Assembly (NCBI RefSeq): GCF_009769735.1
Contig: NZ_WSRO01000002.1
Span: forward strand, 5,344,001 to 5,408,000
Reading direction: 5' to 3'
Length of the DNA stretch: 64,000 nt
DNA from: Streptomyces sp. BA2
GTDB taxonomy: Bacteria > Actinomycetota > Actinomycetes > Streptomycetales > Streptomycetaceae
Shown here: positions 40,748 to 48,779 of the stretch, piece after piece
Layout: each line of letters begins with the position of its first letter
Numbering within the stretch: the first letter of the stretch is position 1
The notes under the pieces: model-generated
Told to the model about the DNA's origin: nothing
Database searches by the model: none
The model's input: the letters and a program-made list of their open reading frames with translations, nothing else
Position numbers and translations under genes: made by a program

Positions 40748-41748
40748 GGATGTGCCACCCGGTACGCCCCCGGCGTCGTCCCCGTCCACCGCCGGAAAGC
40801 CCGGTGGAAGGCCGTGTCCTCGGAGAAGCCGAGCCGTGCGGCGAGGTCGGCGATGGGCTCCGTGCCCTCGGCGAGGCCCGCGATCGCCGCGTCACGCCGC
40901 ACCGCGTCCTTCAACTGCTGGTACGAGGTGGACTCCTGGGCCAGGCGACGGCGCAGCGTCGCGGGGCTCACCGCGAGGCGTGCGGCGATCTCGCCGAGGG
41001 AGGGGAGTCGCGGGGACGTGCGCAGGGCGCGGGCGAGGGCGCGGCGTACCTGTTCGGCGACCGTCGTCCCGTACTCGCGCCGGGAGAGGAGGTCGAAGGG
41101 CGCACGGTTCAGCATGCCCTCCAGGGCCTCCTCGTCCCGTATCAGCGGCGCGGCCAGCCAGCGCTCGTCGAACCCGGCACCCGTGCGCGGCGCGCCGAAG
41201 CGGACCGGGCAGCCGAAGAGGAGCCCGTACTCGTCCTTGTGCGGGGGCGGGGGATGCCCGAACTCGGCCCAGTGGAGCGGGATGCGGCGTCCGATCAGCC
41301 AGCTGCACAGGCGGTGCCAGATGATGACGAGGCACTCGGCGAGGAAGTAGTCCCGTTCGAGGTCGTTGCGTACGGCGAAGACGGCGCTGCCCGTCCCGCG
41401 GTGCTCAAGGGTGAGGTCGGGGCCGCCCGGAAACAGCCCGTAGAAGGTGACGCCACGCTCCATGGCTGCGCCAAGGTCACGGCAGCCGAGGGACGCGTGG
41501 CACATCATCGCGAAGGTGCCGGGCCTGCTGACGGCCGAGCCGAGGCCGAGGAACTCGTCGCCGGTGGCGCGGTACAGCTCCCGGAAGAGGCGGGCGAACT
41601 GGACCTCGGTGATGCGGGCCCGGTCGTCGCCGAGCAGGAGCGGGGGGATCTGGGCGGTGCGGAGCAGCGGGACGGTGTCGATCCCGTGGCGCTCGGCGCC
41701 GTGCAGCATGGCGCGGATGTGGTGGACGGTGATGGTCCGGCTGGGCAT
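40684..41748 (-). CDS. AraC-family regulator (OruR/ArgR-like)
   Basis: 354 residues from ATG 41748, preceded by AAGGAAA. An N-terminal Arabinose-bd family domain (VPLLRTAQIPPLLLGDDRARI) and a C-terminal AraC helix-turn-helix (LGEIAARLAVSPATLRRRLAQESTSYQQL, LAARLGFSEDTAFHRAFRRWTG) are present. The extreme C-terminus is a Gly/Ser/Glu/Pro repeat (EPGGEPGSEPGS) that overlaps the NB-ARC 3' end, where the other strand encodes EPEPGSDPGSPPGS. Confidence 0.88.
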   Translation of the reverse strand: MPSRTITVHHIRAMLHGAERHGIDTVPLLRTAQIPPLLLGDDRARITEVQFARLFRELYRATGDEFLGLGSAVSRPGTFAMMCHASLGCRDLGAAMERGVTFYGLFPGGPDLTLEHRGTGSAVFAVRNDLERDYFLAECLVIIWHRLCSWLIGRRIPLHWAEFGHPPPPHKDEYGLLFGCPVRFGAPRTGAGFDERWLAAPLIRDEEALEGMLNRAPFDLLSRREYGTTVAEQVRRALARALRTSPRLPSLGEIAARLAVSPATLRRRLAQESTSYQQLKDAVRRDAAIAGLAEGTEPIADLAARLGFSEDTAFHRAFRRWTGTTPGAYRVAHPYDGSWEPGGEPGSEPGSGSG

Positions 41749-41789
41749 GGGGTTTCCTTCCCCCGCCACGCCCCTTCTCGAACCAGCCG

Positions 41790-41825
41790 CGCGGCTACGG
41801 GAAGGTGCACCGCCCCGTAGCCGCG
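41790..41825 (-). terminator. Terminator hairpin before AraC gene
   Basis: CGCGGCTACGGG / CCCGTAGCCGCG, a 12-bp perfect stem with a 12-base loop, just after the stop (41835, reverse strand) of the membrane-protein gene and upstream of the AraC start. Confidence 0.8.
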
Positions 41826-41834
41826 TCCCGGCTG

Positions 41835-42215
41835 TCAGACTCCGGCGAGGCCCGCGAGCACCCCGAAGCCGACGGGCAGCAGGAAGGCGATGCGCCCGTA
41901 CTCGGGCCGCCCCTTGTCCGCCCGGCGCAGGAAGGTCGCGAAGCCCGCGGTGACGATGCCGAACGTCGCCGCGTACAGCAGGGTGTCGCTGGTCGACAGC
42001 CCGCTCCAGCCGTCGGAGAACAGCGCCGTCAGCGTCATCGTGCCGCCGAACAGCGCGGCACCGGCCAGCGCGTCGCCGCCGGTGAACACCAGCGGCGACT
42101 CACCGCCGTGCCGCTCCTTGCGCCAGACCTGGAAGACCAGGACGGCGACCAGGACGACCTCGGCGGCGACGGCCAGCATGAACGAAGCCTTGAAGGTGGT
42201 TTCCATGATCTCCAT
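41835..42215 (-). CDS. Small integral membrane protein, function unknown
   Basis: 126 residues from ATG 42215 (or ATG 42206). Four helices: FMLAVAAEVVLVAVLVFQVW, ALAGAALFGGTMTLTALF, LLYAATFGIVTAGFATFL and IAFLLPVGFGVLAGLAGV. No family recognised. It follows the secreted protein gene by 17 bp on the same strand, so the pair may be one operon. Confidence 0.7.
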   Translation of the reverse strand: MEIMETTFKASFMLAVAAEVVLVAVLVFQVWRKERHGGESPLVFTGGDALAGAALFGGTMTLTALFSDGWSGLSTSDTLLYAATFGIVTAGFATFLRRADKGRPEYGRIAFLLPVGFGVLAGLAGV

Positions 42216-42232
42216 GGTCTCCTCGATTCCCC

Positions 42233-42781
42233 TCAGCCGCAGGCGGTGGCGACGGTGGAGATGCCGGTGACCTCGCCGAAGATGGCGACGAGCAGCTTGA
42301 GGCGCTCCTCCTTGTTGCCGGCCTGGACGATGAGCTTGGCACCCTTGAGCACGCCGCCGAACTTGGTGGCCTTGGTGACGAGAAGGGCGTTGCCCGCGAT
42401 GAAGGCGCCGATCGCGCCCACGCACTTGGTCACCTTCCAGGCGGTGTTCCAGCTCCGCAGCTGCACGCCCTGCGGGGCGGCCTGCCCGCTCTGCGGGGCG
42501 AGCTGGGCGATCGCCGCCTGCTGGGCCGCCTCGTCGCCCGGGTACATCGCCTCGACGAGCTGCTGGTTCGTCGGGTTCTGGGGAAGCGCCCCCAGTCGCT
42601 CCTCCAGACCCTCTTCGACGATCTCCGGGACGGCTTCGGCGGCTTGCTGTCCGGCGGCGCGGGTGTGGGCGGCCTCGGTGGCGGAGGCGATCGGTCCGGT
42701 GGCGGCGAGAGCGAGGGCCGCGGTGACGGAGAGGGCGGCGGTGCGAAGGGCAGTTCTGGATATGGAAGTGGATGTGGACAT
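42233..42781 (-). CDS. Small secreted or membrane-associated protein, function unknown
   Basis: 182 residues. Signal peptide of about 35 residues (LSVTAALALAATGPIASA). The C-terminal part has a hydrophobic Gly/Ala-rich segment (CVGAIGAFIAGNALLVTKATKFGGVLKGAKLIV) and two cysteines (Cys140-type KCVGA, TACG end). Small secreted proteins with such amphipathic segments can be toxins or surface peptides; this is only speculation. Encoded upstream of the small membrane protein. Confidence 0.65.
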   Translation of the reverse strand: MSTSTSISRTALRTAALSVTAALALAATGPIASATEAAHTRAAGQQAAEAVPEIVEEGLEERLGALPQNPTNQQLVEAMYPGDEAAQQAAIAQLAPQSGQAAPQGVQLRSWNTAWKVTKCVGAIGAFIAGNALLVTKATKFGGVLKGAKLIVQAGNKEERLKLLVAIFGEVTGISTVATACG

Positions 42782-43030
42782 GTGTGTTCCCCTTTGTGTT
42801 CATCGCGAGGCGATGGCCGACGCCGGTCGACACCGCCCTGGTCAGGGGCGGTTGGGCGGCGGGCTTGGGAGGGATACTGGTGCCGGAGCCCCAGGGGCAA
42901 CAAGGGTTTTGAGGATCTTCTGAGGGTCCTCTGAGGATCTTCGGGCCGCCGCGGCTTGAGCTCCGCGGCCAACCCCGCTGACGCTTCCCGTCATCCCTCC
43001 ACCGCCCGCACTGTCCCTAGCGTCGTACGC

Positions 43031-44824
43031 ATGCAGCCGACGGAGCGTCCCGAGACCCTGGCCGTCCTCACCGAGTGGGCGGCCGACCGGCACGGCAAGC
43101 TGCCCGCCCTCCGGTTCAAGTCCGCAGGCGGGGCGTGGGAGGAGGTCTCGTACGAGCAACTGCGGGAGCGTGTACGGGATTGCGGACGGGAGCTGCTGGC
43201 TCTCGATGTCCGCCCGGACGACCGCGTGGCGATCCTCGCCGAGACGCGCCCCGAGTGGACCTACGCCCACTTCGCCACGTTCGCGGCGGGCGCGGTGGTC
43301 GTCCCCGTCTACCCGACGGCGGGTGACGAGGAGGTCGAGTGGGTCATCGGGGACTCCGGCGCGGCGGTGGTGATCTGCGAGAACGCCGCACAGGCGGCGA
43401 AGATCGAACGCCTCCGGCCGCGGCTGCCGGGCGTACGGCACGTGCTGCTCATGACGGAGCGCGAGCGGCAGCCGGAACTGGACCCGTCGGACGCCCTGTT
43501 GGACGCCCTGTCGGACCGGGCAAGGACCCGCGTCCCCGCGGACCTCGCCACCATCATCTACACCTCAGGCACCACCGGCCTGCCCAAGGGCTGCCTCCTG
43601 ACCCACGGCAACCTGGGCGCAGTCCAGTCGGCCACCCTCCCGCTGATCCAGGGCGGCCCCGGCGACTCCACGTACCTCTACCTCCCGCTCGCCCATCTCC
43701 TGGCCCAGCTCATCGAGTTCACGACGCTCATCCAGGGCGGCGAGCTGTGCTACTTCGGCGGGAAGATCGAGAATGTCGTCACCGAGCTGGCGGAGGCGAA
43801 GCCCACCCATCTGCCGTCCGTGCCGCGCCTGTTCGAGAAGGTGTACTCCGTGGTCCTCTCCCTCGCGGAGTCCCAGGAGGGGGGCCGCGAGCGGTTCGAG
43901 GAAGCGGTACGCATCGGGGTCCTCGCGGCGGACGGCGCCCTGCCGCCCTCGCTCCAGGACGCGTACGAGGCGGCGGACAAGGCCCTCTACGGACTGGTCC
44001 GGCAGGCGCTCGGAGGGCGCGTCCGCTGGGCGCTGACCGGCGGCGCGCCCATCGCGCCGCACGTCGTCGACTTCCTTCGGGCGTGCGGGATCGCGGTCTA
44101 CGAGGGGTACGGGATGACCGAGTCGGCCGGCGTGATCAGCCTCAACCACCCGGGGGCGGTCCGTTACGGCACGGTCGGCCGCCCCGTAGCGGGCTGCGAG
44201 GTCCGCATCGCGGAGGACGGAGAGGTCCTGGCCCGGGGCGAGATGGTCTTCCCCGGCTACCACGCGGACCCGGCCGCGACGGGGGACGCCCTGGACGAGG
44301 AGGGCTGGCTGCACACAGGCGACCTGGGTGCGGTCGACGCCGACGGCTACCTCAGCATCACCGGCCGCAAGAAGGACCTGATCATCACTTCCGGCGGCAA
44401 GAACCTCACCCCGTCCCTCAGTGAACTGGCCGTCCAGCGCTCGCGTTTCGTGTCGCGAGCGGTCATGGTCGGCGACAAGCGCCCCTACCCGGTGGCCCTG
44501 ATCACGCTGGACACGGAGGAGGTCACAGCCTGGGCGGAACGGGAGGGCGTGACGCTGACGGAGCCCCTCGCGCAAGACCCCCGCGTCCGCGCCCTGGTCC
44601 AGGAGGTGGTGGACGAGGCGAACGAGGCGGTCTCGCACCCGGCCCGCATCCGCGAATTCGCCCTGCTGGATGAGGACTTCACGGTGGAGGGCGGGCTGCT
44701 CACACCGAGCCTGAAGGTGCGCAGGCGTGCGGTGACGGAGCGGTACGCGGGAGTGGTCGAGGAGCTGTACCGGGGCGGCGGTGCCTCGGCTACGACACCC
44801 CCGCCAGGCGCAACAGCGCCGTAG
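43031..44824 (+). CDS. Long-chain acyl-CoA ligase (AMP-binding enzyme), second copy
   Basis: 597 residues from ATG 43031. P-loop TIIYTSGTTGLPKGCLLTHGN (about 175-195), YGMTES near 360, and TGDLGAVDADGYLSITGRKKD near 425 are intact. TAGCGT (43018-43023) ends 7 bases before the ATG and no ribosome site is seen, so a leaderless mRNA is likely. Roughly half identical by eye to the ligase at 26325, with the same C-terminal hinge, but lacking the long insertion after the P-loop. Activates fatty acids to acyl-CoA. Confidence 0.92.
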   Translation: MQPTERPETLAVLTEWAADRHGKLPALRFKSAGGAWEEVSYEQLRERVRDCGRELLALDVRPDDRVAILAETRPEWTYAHFATFAAGAVVVPVYPTAGDEEVEWVIGDSGAAVVICENAAQAAKIERLRPRLPGVRHVLLMTERERQPELDPSDALLDALSDRARTRVPADLATIIYTSGTTGLPKGCLLTHGNLGAVQSATLPLIQGGPGDSTYLYLPLAHLLAQLIEFTTLIQGGELCYFGGKIENVVTELAEAKPTHLPSVPRLFEKVYSVVLSLAESQEGGRERFEEAVRIGVLAADGALPPSLQDAYEAADKALYGLVRQALGGRVRWALTGGAPIAPHVVDFLRACGIAVYEGYGMTESAGVISLNHPGAVRYGTVGRPVAGCEVRIAEDGEVLARGEMVFPGYHADPAATGDALDEEGWLHTGDLGAVDADGYLSITGRKKDLIITSGGKNLTPSLSELAVQRSRFVSRAVMVGDKRPYPVALITLDTEEVTAWAEREGVTLTEPLAQDPRVRALVQEVVDEANEAVSHPARIREFALLDEDFTVEGGLLTPSLKVRRRAVTERYAGVVEELYRGGGASATTPPPGATAP

Positions 44825-45104
44825 TCGCCGCCGCGCCGACCACCACCACGGCGAAGGGCGCCTTCCACCAGGCGAGCACCCCGCCCGCCAGTACGCCGAT
44901 GGGCCGCGCCCACCCGGCGAAACCGTGCCCCTCGGTGAGTGCGCCGGTGGCGAGGAGTGCGACGAGCAGGACGGTCGCACCGACAGTCAGCAACTCCTGC
45001 ATGCGGGCGGGCAGTTCGACCCGCCCGTGCAGCAGGGGGCCCGCGAGGCGGAAGGCGTACGTTCCAGCGGCGAGGACGAGGATGCAGGCGAGGTAGGCGT
45101 TCAC
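44790..45104 (-). CDS. azlD: AzlD-type branched-chain amino acid exporter subunit
   Basis: 104 residues, GTG start overlapping the azlC stop by 4 bp (GTGA). Four helices with the AzlD start YLACILVLAAGTYAFRLAGPLL. With AzlC it exports branched-chain amino acids or analogues. Its 3' end overlaps the convergent ligase gene by 35 bp. Confidence 0.9.
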   Translation of the reverse strand: MNAYLACILVLAAGTYAFRLAGPLLHGRVELPARMQELLTVGATVLLVALLATGALTEGHGFAGWARPIGVLAGGVLAWWKAPFAVVVVGAAATTALLRLAGVS

Positions 45105-45865
45105 GAGGCACTCCTCTCGGGGAGGGGGGACGGGCGCGAGGGGCGGACCGGTCCGCGTCGCGCCGCGAGCAGGCCCAGCAGGGCGAGCAGTACCGGCACC
45201 CCGGCGGGCAGCCACGGAGCCGCGGCGACCGCGATCACCGCACCGGCGGCCGCGGCCCGCCGCGTCATGCTGTCGCCGCGCAGCGCGGGAAGGACCAGGG
45301 CGAGGAGCACCGCGGGGAACGCGGCGTCCAGACCGAAGCGGGCGGTGTCGCCGATCGCTGATCCGGCGAGCGCGCCTCCGAGGACGCTGACGTTCCATAC
45401 GGCGAACAGGCCGAGCCCGGATATCCAGAACGCGGCCTTGCGCCGCTTCTGGTCGGGCTGCGCGAGCACGAAGGCCGCCGTCTCGTCGGTGATGAGGTGC
45501 GCGCCGAGGAACCGCGCGGCCCAGGACCGGCCCAGGCTGTCGGCGACGGCCAGGCTGAACGCGGCCGTGCGGGAGTTGAGCAGCAGGCCGGTGGCTGCGG
45601 CGGCGACAGGACCGCCGCCCGCCGCGAGGATGCCGACCGCGCTGAACTGGGCGGAGCCCGCGTACACGAGCAGCGACATCAGGACCGGCACCCAGACGGG
45701 CAGGCCGCCCGCGACGGCGATCGCGCCGAAGGAGACGCCGACGACGGCGTCGGCGAGCCAGACGAGGGCGATGTCGCGCAGGACGCCGCGGGGGAGGTGG
45801 GAGAGGCGTACGAAACCGTCGTTCGTTCGCTGGGGTGGGCTGTATGTTCGGTGTGGCGAACGCAT
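45101..45865 (-). CDS. azlC: AzlC-type branched-chain amino acid exporter
   Basis: 254 residues, about seven helices. YAGSAQFSAVGILAAGGGP and LLLNSRTAAFSLAVADSLG match AzlC signatures. Divergent from an XRE-cupin regulator whose start is 90 bp away, which probably controls it. No earlier in-frame start than 45865 is supported. Confidence 0.9.
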   Translation of the reverse strand: MRSPHRTYSPPQRTNDGFVRLSHLPRGVLRDIALVWLADAVVGVSFGAIAVAGGLPVWVPVLMSLLVYAGSAQFSAVGILAAGGGPVAAAATGLLLNSRTAAFSLAVADSLGRSWAARFLGAHLITDETAAFVLAQPDQKRRKAAFWISGLGLFAVWNVSVLGGALAGSAIGDTARFGLDAAFPAVLLALVLPALRGDSMTRRAAAAGAVIAVAAAPWLPAGVPVLLALLGLLAARRGPVRPSRPSPLPERSAS

Positions 45866-45930
45866 ACGTCGTAGGATGGATCGTGCGAGTGTCGTTCGTC
45901 AAGGCGAACGATCAGCCCGCTATAGCGAAC
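45820..45930. promoter_or_regulatory. GCGAAC/GTTCGC half-sites between azlC and XRE-cupin gene
   Basis: TCGTTCG (45892-45898) and CGAACGA (45905-45911) form a 7-bp inverted repeat with a 6-base centre. Further half-sites GTTCGC at 45825-45830 and GCGAAC at 45856-45861, 45904-45909 and 45925-45930 lie on both sides of the azlC start. Probable binding region of the XRE-cupin regulator. Confidence 0.6.
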
Positions 45931-45954
45931 GGCGATGAGGGAGTGACTGACGGC

Positions 45955-46536
45955 ATGACTGACGGCAAGGGCGACGGCACCGTCCGATCCCGGCTGCCCC
46001 GCGAATGGGTCGCGGCCGCGTTGCGCCGGGAGCGGGCCAAGGCGGGGCTCTCCCTCTCCGAGCTGGCCAAGCGCGCGGGCGTCGCGAAGTCGACGCTGTC
46101 CCAGCTGGAGGCGGCCACGGGCAACCCCGGCATCGAGACGCTGTGGGCCCTGGCGGTGGGGCTCGGCGTGCCGTTCAGCGTGCTGGTGGAGTCGCCCGCG
46201 CCCGAGGTGACGGTGATCCGGGCGGGGCAGGGCCCGACGATGCATGCCGAGCGCGCCTCGTACGCGGGGACGCTGCTGTCGGCGGGGCCCGCAGGCGTGC
46301 GGCGCGACATCTACCACGGGGCGATGGAGCCGGGCTCCGCCCGGGAGTCCGACCCGCACATTCCCGGCTCGGTGGAGCATCTGATCGTCAGCACGGGCCG
46401 ACTACTGGCGGGCCCGCAAGGCGAGACGGTGGAACTGGCCGCAGGGGACTACATGTCGTACAGGGGAGACGTCCCCCACGTGTACGAGGCCCTGACCCCG
46501 AACACAACGTTCGTACTGATCATGCAACACAACTAG
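45955..46536 (+). CDS. XRE-family regulator with C-terminal cupin
   Basis: 193 residues from ATG 45955 (GTG 45943 is a close alternative). Helix-turn-helix LRRERAKAGLSLSELAKRAGVAKSTLSQLEAATGNPGIETLWALA (about 24-68), then a cupin barrel with the VEHLIVSTGRLLAG and GDYMSYRGDVPHVYEA strands. Such regulators often control amino acid export or polyamine and sugar pathways by ligand binding in the cupin. Divergent from azlCD. Confidence 0.9.
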   Translation: MTDGKGDGTVRSRLPREWVAAALRRERAKAGLSLSELAKRAGVAKSTLSQLEAATGNPGIETLWALAVGLGVPFSVLVESPAPEVTVIRAGQGPTMHAERASYAGTLLSAGPAGVRRDIYHGAMEPGSARESDPHIPGSVEHLIVSTGRLLAGPQGETVELAAGDYMSYRGDVPHVYEALTPNTTFVLIMQHN

Positions 46537-46537
46537 A

Positions 46538-46580
46538 CCGCGCCCCAAAGGGGCGCGGGGAACTGCGCGACAAGCCACGA
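46538..46580. repeat. Dispersed repeat GGGGCGCGGGGAACTGCGC with 9-bp hairpin
   Basis: CCGCGCCCC / GGGGCGCGG (46538-46558, loop AAA) followed by GGAACTGCGCGAC. The same unit with near-identical flanks is at 54034-54064. The hairpin sits 2 bp after a stop and probably ends transcription of the XRE-cupin gene and the convergent RpiR gene. Confidence 0.8.
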
Positions 46581-46603
46581 CGGCGCAGCAGTCAAAAGCC
46601 GAC

Positions 46604-47524
46604 CTAAGACCGCTTCCGAGGCCCAGGGGCCAGCAACTGCTCACGCAGGGCCGTCAGTTGATGCGAGGTCTCCACGGCAAGCCCCTCATCCAGCGTAGCC
46701 AGCGCAAGCAGCAACGCATCCGCCACCACCAGCGCCGTCAACGCCTCCGTAGTGATGCCGGTAGGCGTATGCGGCGCCGTCAGGACCGCGTCCACCCGTG
46801 GCCCGTAAAGCTCCGCCAGCTCATCCGTGACCAGAACGACCCGCGCCCCCACCGCCCGCGCCCGCTCTATCAGGACCGTCAGCTCGGTCAGCGCCCGCCC
46901 CGGCTGGAAGATCACCACCGCGTCGCCCTGCCGCACGGCGAGCAGATGGTCGGCGAGCGCGAACCCCGTATCCCCGAAGTACCGCGCCCGGCGGCCGATC
47001 CTGCCCAGCGCCAACGCCAGGTGCCGCGCGGCGAGTTCGGATGCCGCGATGCCGTAGCAGTGGATCTCCGGGGCCTCGGCGAGGAAGCCCACCGCGTCCC
47101 GCAGCGCCTCGCCCGGCGTCAGGCGCCGCGCGTGCTCGATGCGTTCCTGGGCCTCGTCGAAGACGTCGCTCCAGATGTCGTCCAGATTCCGGCCCACGTG
47201 CGCGATGCGCTGCCGCAGGCGCACCTCGGGAGGCACTGCCGACGTGAAGTCCGAAGCCAGCTCCCGCTTGAGCGCGGGCAGGCCCGCATAGCCCAGGCGC
47301 TGCAGGGCGCGGACGACCGTCGCGTTGCTGGTGCCGCTCGCCGTGCCCAGCTCCTGCGCGCTGGCGAAGAGCAGCGACTCGGCGGGGGCGCTGACCACGT
47401 ACTGGGCGACGGCCCGCTCGGACGTCGAGAGCGTCTCCCACTGGTCGCGCACGGCGGCCCGCAGCTTCGCGAGCCCCGCGCCGCCAGTAGCGCCCGACCC
47501 CGTCTGATCCTCTGAAATTTCCAT
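46604..47524 (-). CDS. RpiR-family regulator with SIS domain
   Basis: 306 residues from ATG 47524; 47569 is a longer alternative that would enter the shared promoter. N-terminal helix-turn-helix (ERAVAQYVVSAPAESLLFASAQELGTASGTSNATVVRALQRLGYAG) and a SIS sugar-isomerase fold (about 125-270) that normally binds a phosphosugar. Divergent from the C45 acyltransferase gene across two GTRA-N6-TTAC sites, so it probably regulates that operon. Confidence 0.92.
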   Translation of the reverse strand: MEISEDQTGSGATGGAGLAKLRAAVRDQWETLSTSERAVAQYVVSAPAESLLFASAQELGTASGTSNATVVRALQRLGYAGLPALKRELASDFTSAVPPEVRLRQRIAHVGRNLDDIWSDVFDEAQERIEHARRLTPGEALRDAVGFLAEAPEIHCYGIAASELAARHLALALGRIGRRARYFGDTGFALADHLLAVRQGDAVVIFQPGRALTELTVLIERARAVGARVVLVTDELAELYGPRVDAVLTAPHTPTGITTEALTALVVADALLLALATLDEGLAVETSHQLTALREQLLAPGPRKRS

Positions 47525-47543
47525 TACAGCTATTGACTCTCGT

Positions 47544-47607
47544 GTGATGGCCGTTACTCTCCTGGGCAACGCATTCCAAAAGGAGAGCTACTCGTAATGC
47601 ACGTTAC
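47544..47607. promoter_or_regulatory. Two GTRA-N6-TTAC operator-like sites
   Basis: GTGATGGCCGTTAC (47544-47557) and GTAATGCACGTTAC (47594-47607) share the GTRA-N6-TTAC pattern and are 50 bp apart, between the divergent starts of the RpiR and C45 genes. A TTGACT (47533-47538) is a possible -35 element for the rightward operon. Confidence 0.6.
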
Positions 47608-47633
47608 AACAGCTCTCCGCCGCGAGGAGAACA

Positions 47634-48779
47634 ATGGCACCCCGCACCCTCCCCATCATCGAGATATCCGGCACCCCGATCGAACGCGGCCGCCAGTACG
47701 GCGAAGCCGTCCGCCCGCAGCTGCACACCGCCCTCGCCTATTACGAGGAAGCCTTCGGCCAGTCCTCGGGCCTGACCTGGGACCAGGTCGCCGCCCGAGC
47801 CGCCCGCTGGCTGGAGCCGGTCCGCGACTACGCACCCCACCTCGTCGAGGAGATGCGCGGCATCGCCGAGGGCGCAGGCGTCGAGCTCCCCGACATCCTC
47901 GCCCTCAACGCCCGCGGCGAGGTCATCTACGACCGCTCCTTCGCGCAAATGAAAGCGGATGAGGAACCCGCCGAGGGCTGCACCTCCTTCGCCGCATACG
48001 GAGAGGCCAGCGGCGACGGCCACGTATGGGCCGGGCAGAACTGGGACTGGCGGGCCGGCGTCGCCGACACCGTCGTCATGCTGCGCATCGTCCAGCCCCC
48101 GCACCCGACCCTGATCATGCAGGTCGAGGCGGGCCAGATCGGCCGCCAGGGCGCCAACTCGGCGGGCATCGCCCTCAACGCGAACGGCCTCGGCGGGCGC
48201 TTCAGCGACGCGATCGGCCTCCCCCAGACCGTCGTACGCCGCAGTGTCCTGGACCAGCACACCATCACCGACGCCCTGGACGTCCTCTGCCGCACCCGCG
48301 CGCACATCGCGTCCAACGCCCTGCTGACCTGCCGCGAGGGCTTCGCCGTCGACCTGGAGACGACCCCGGCCGGGCACGGCTGGATGTACCCCACCGACGG
48401 ACTCCTCGTGCACGGCAACCACTACCAGGCGGGCATCCCGGCAGCGATCGCCGCCGACTACCGCCCCATGTCGTCGGATTCGCTCGTCCGCGTCCCCCGC
48501 GCCGAACAGGGGCTCAAGTCCCTGCGCTCGTCCACCGGCGCCGACGAGTCGCGCAAGCTGATCAAGCAGGCCATGTCCGACCACCTCGGCCACCCCGAGT
48601 CGCTCTGCACCCACCCCGACCCGCGCAAGCCCGAGGTCAAGCACTGGTCCACGCTCGTCTCCTCCTGCGTGGACCTGACCAGCGGCGACTACCACGTCAC
48701 CGCCGGCACCCCCTGCGACCGCGACTACCAGCACATGCCCTGGAACCTCTACGACGGCCCGTACGGAGACAACAGATGA
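47634..48779 (+). CDS. C45-family autoproteolytic acyltransferase/hydrolase
   Basis: 381 residues from ATG 47634, preceded by GAGGAG. N-terminal GTPIERGRQYGEAV and the predicted self-cleavage site EEPAEGCTSFAAYG (Cys116), which becomes the catalytic N-terminal nucleophile, match peptidase C45 relatives of isopenicillin-N acyltransferase. Later NWDWR and HGNHY are typical. Members hydrolyse or transfer acyl groups on amides (penicillins, N-acyl amino acids). It overlaps the peptide-binding-protein gene by 4 bp, so it is coupled to uptake of its substrate or product. Confidence 0.9.
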   Translation: MAPRTLPIIEISGTPIERGRQYGEAVRPQLHTALAYYEEAFGQSSGLTWDQVAARAARWLEPVRDYAPHLVEEMRGIAEGAGVELPDILALNARGEVIYDRSFAQMKADEEPAEGCTSFAAYGEASGDGHVWAGQNWDWRAGVADTVVMLRIVQPPHPTLIMQVEAGQIGRQGANSAGIALNANGLGGRFSDAIGLPQTVVRRSVLDQHTITDALDVLCRTRAHIASNALLTCREGFAVDLETTPAGHGWMYPTDGLLVHGNHYQAGIPAAIAADYRPMSSDSLVRVPRAEQGLKSLRSSTGADESRKLIKQAMSDHLGHPESLCTHPDPRKPEVKHWSTLVSSCVDLTSGDYHVTAGTPCDRDYQHMPWNLYDGPYGDNR

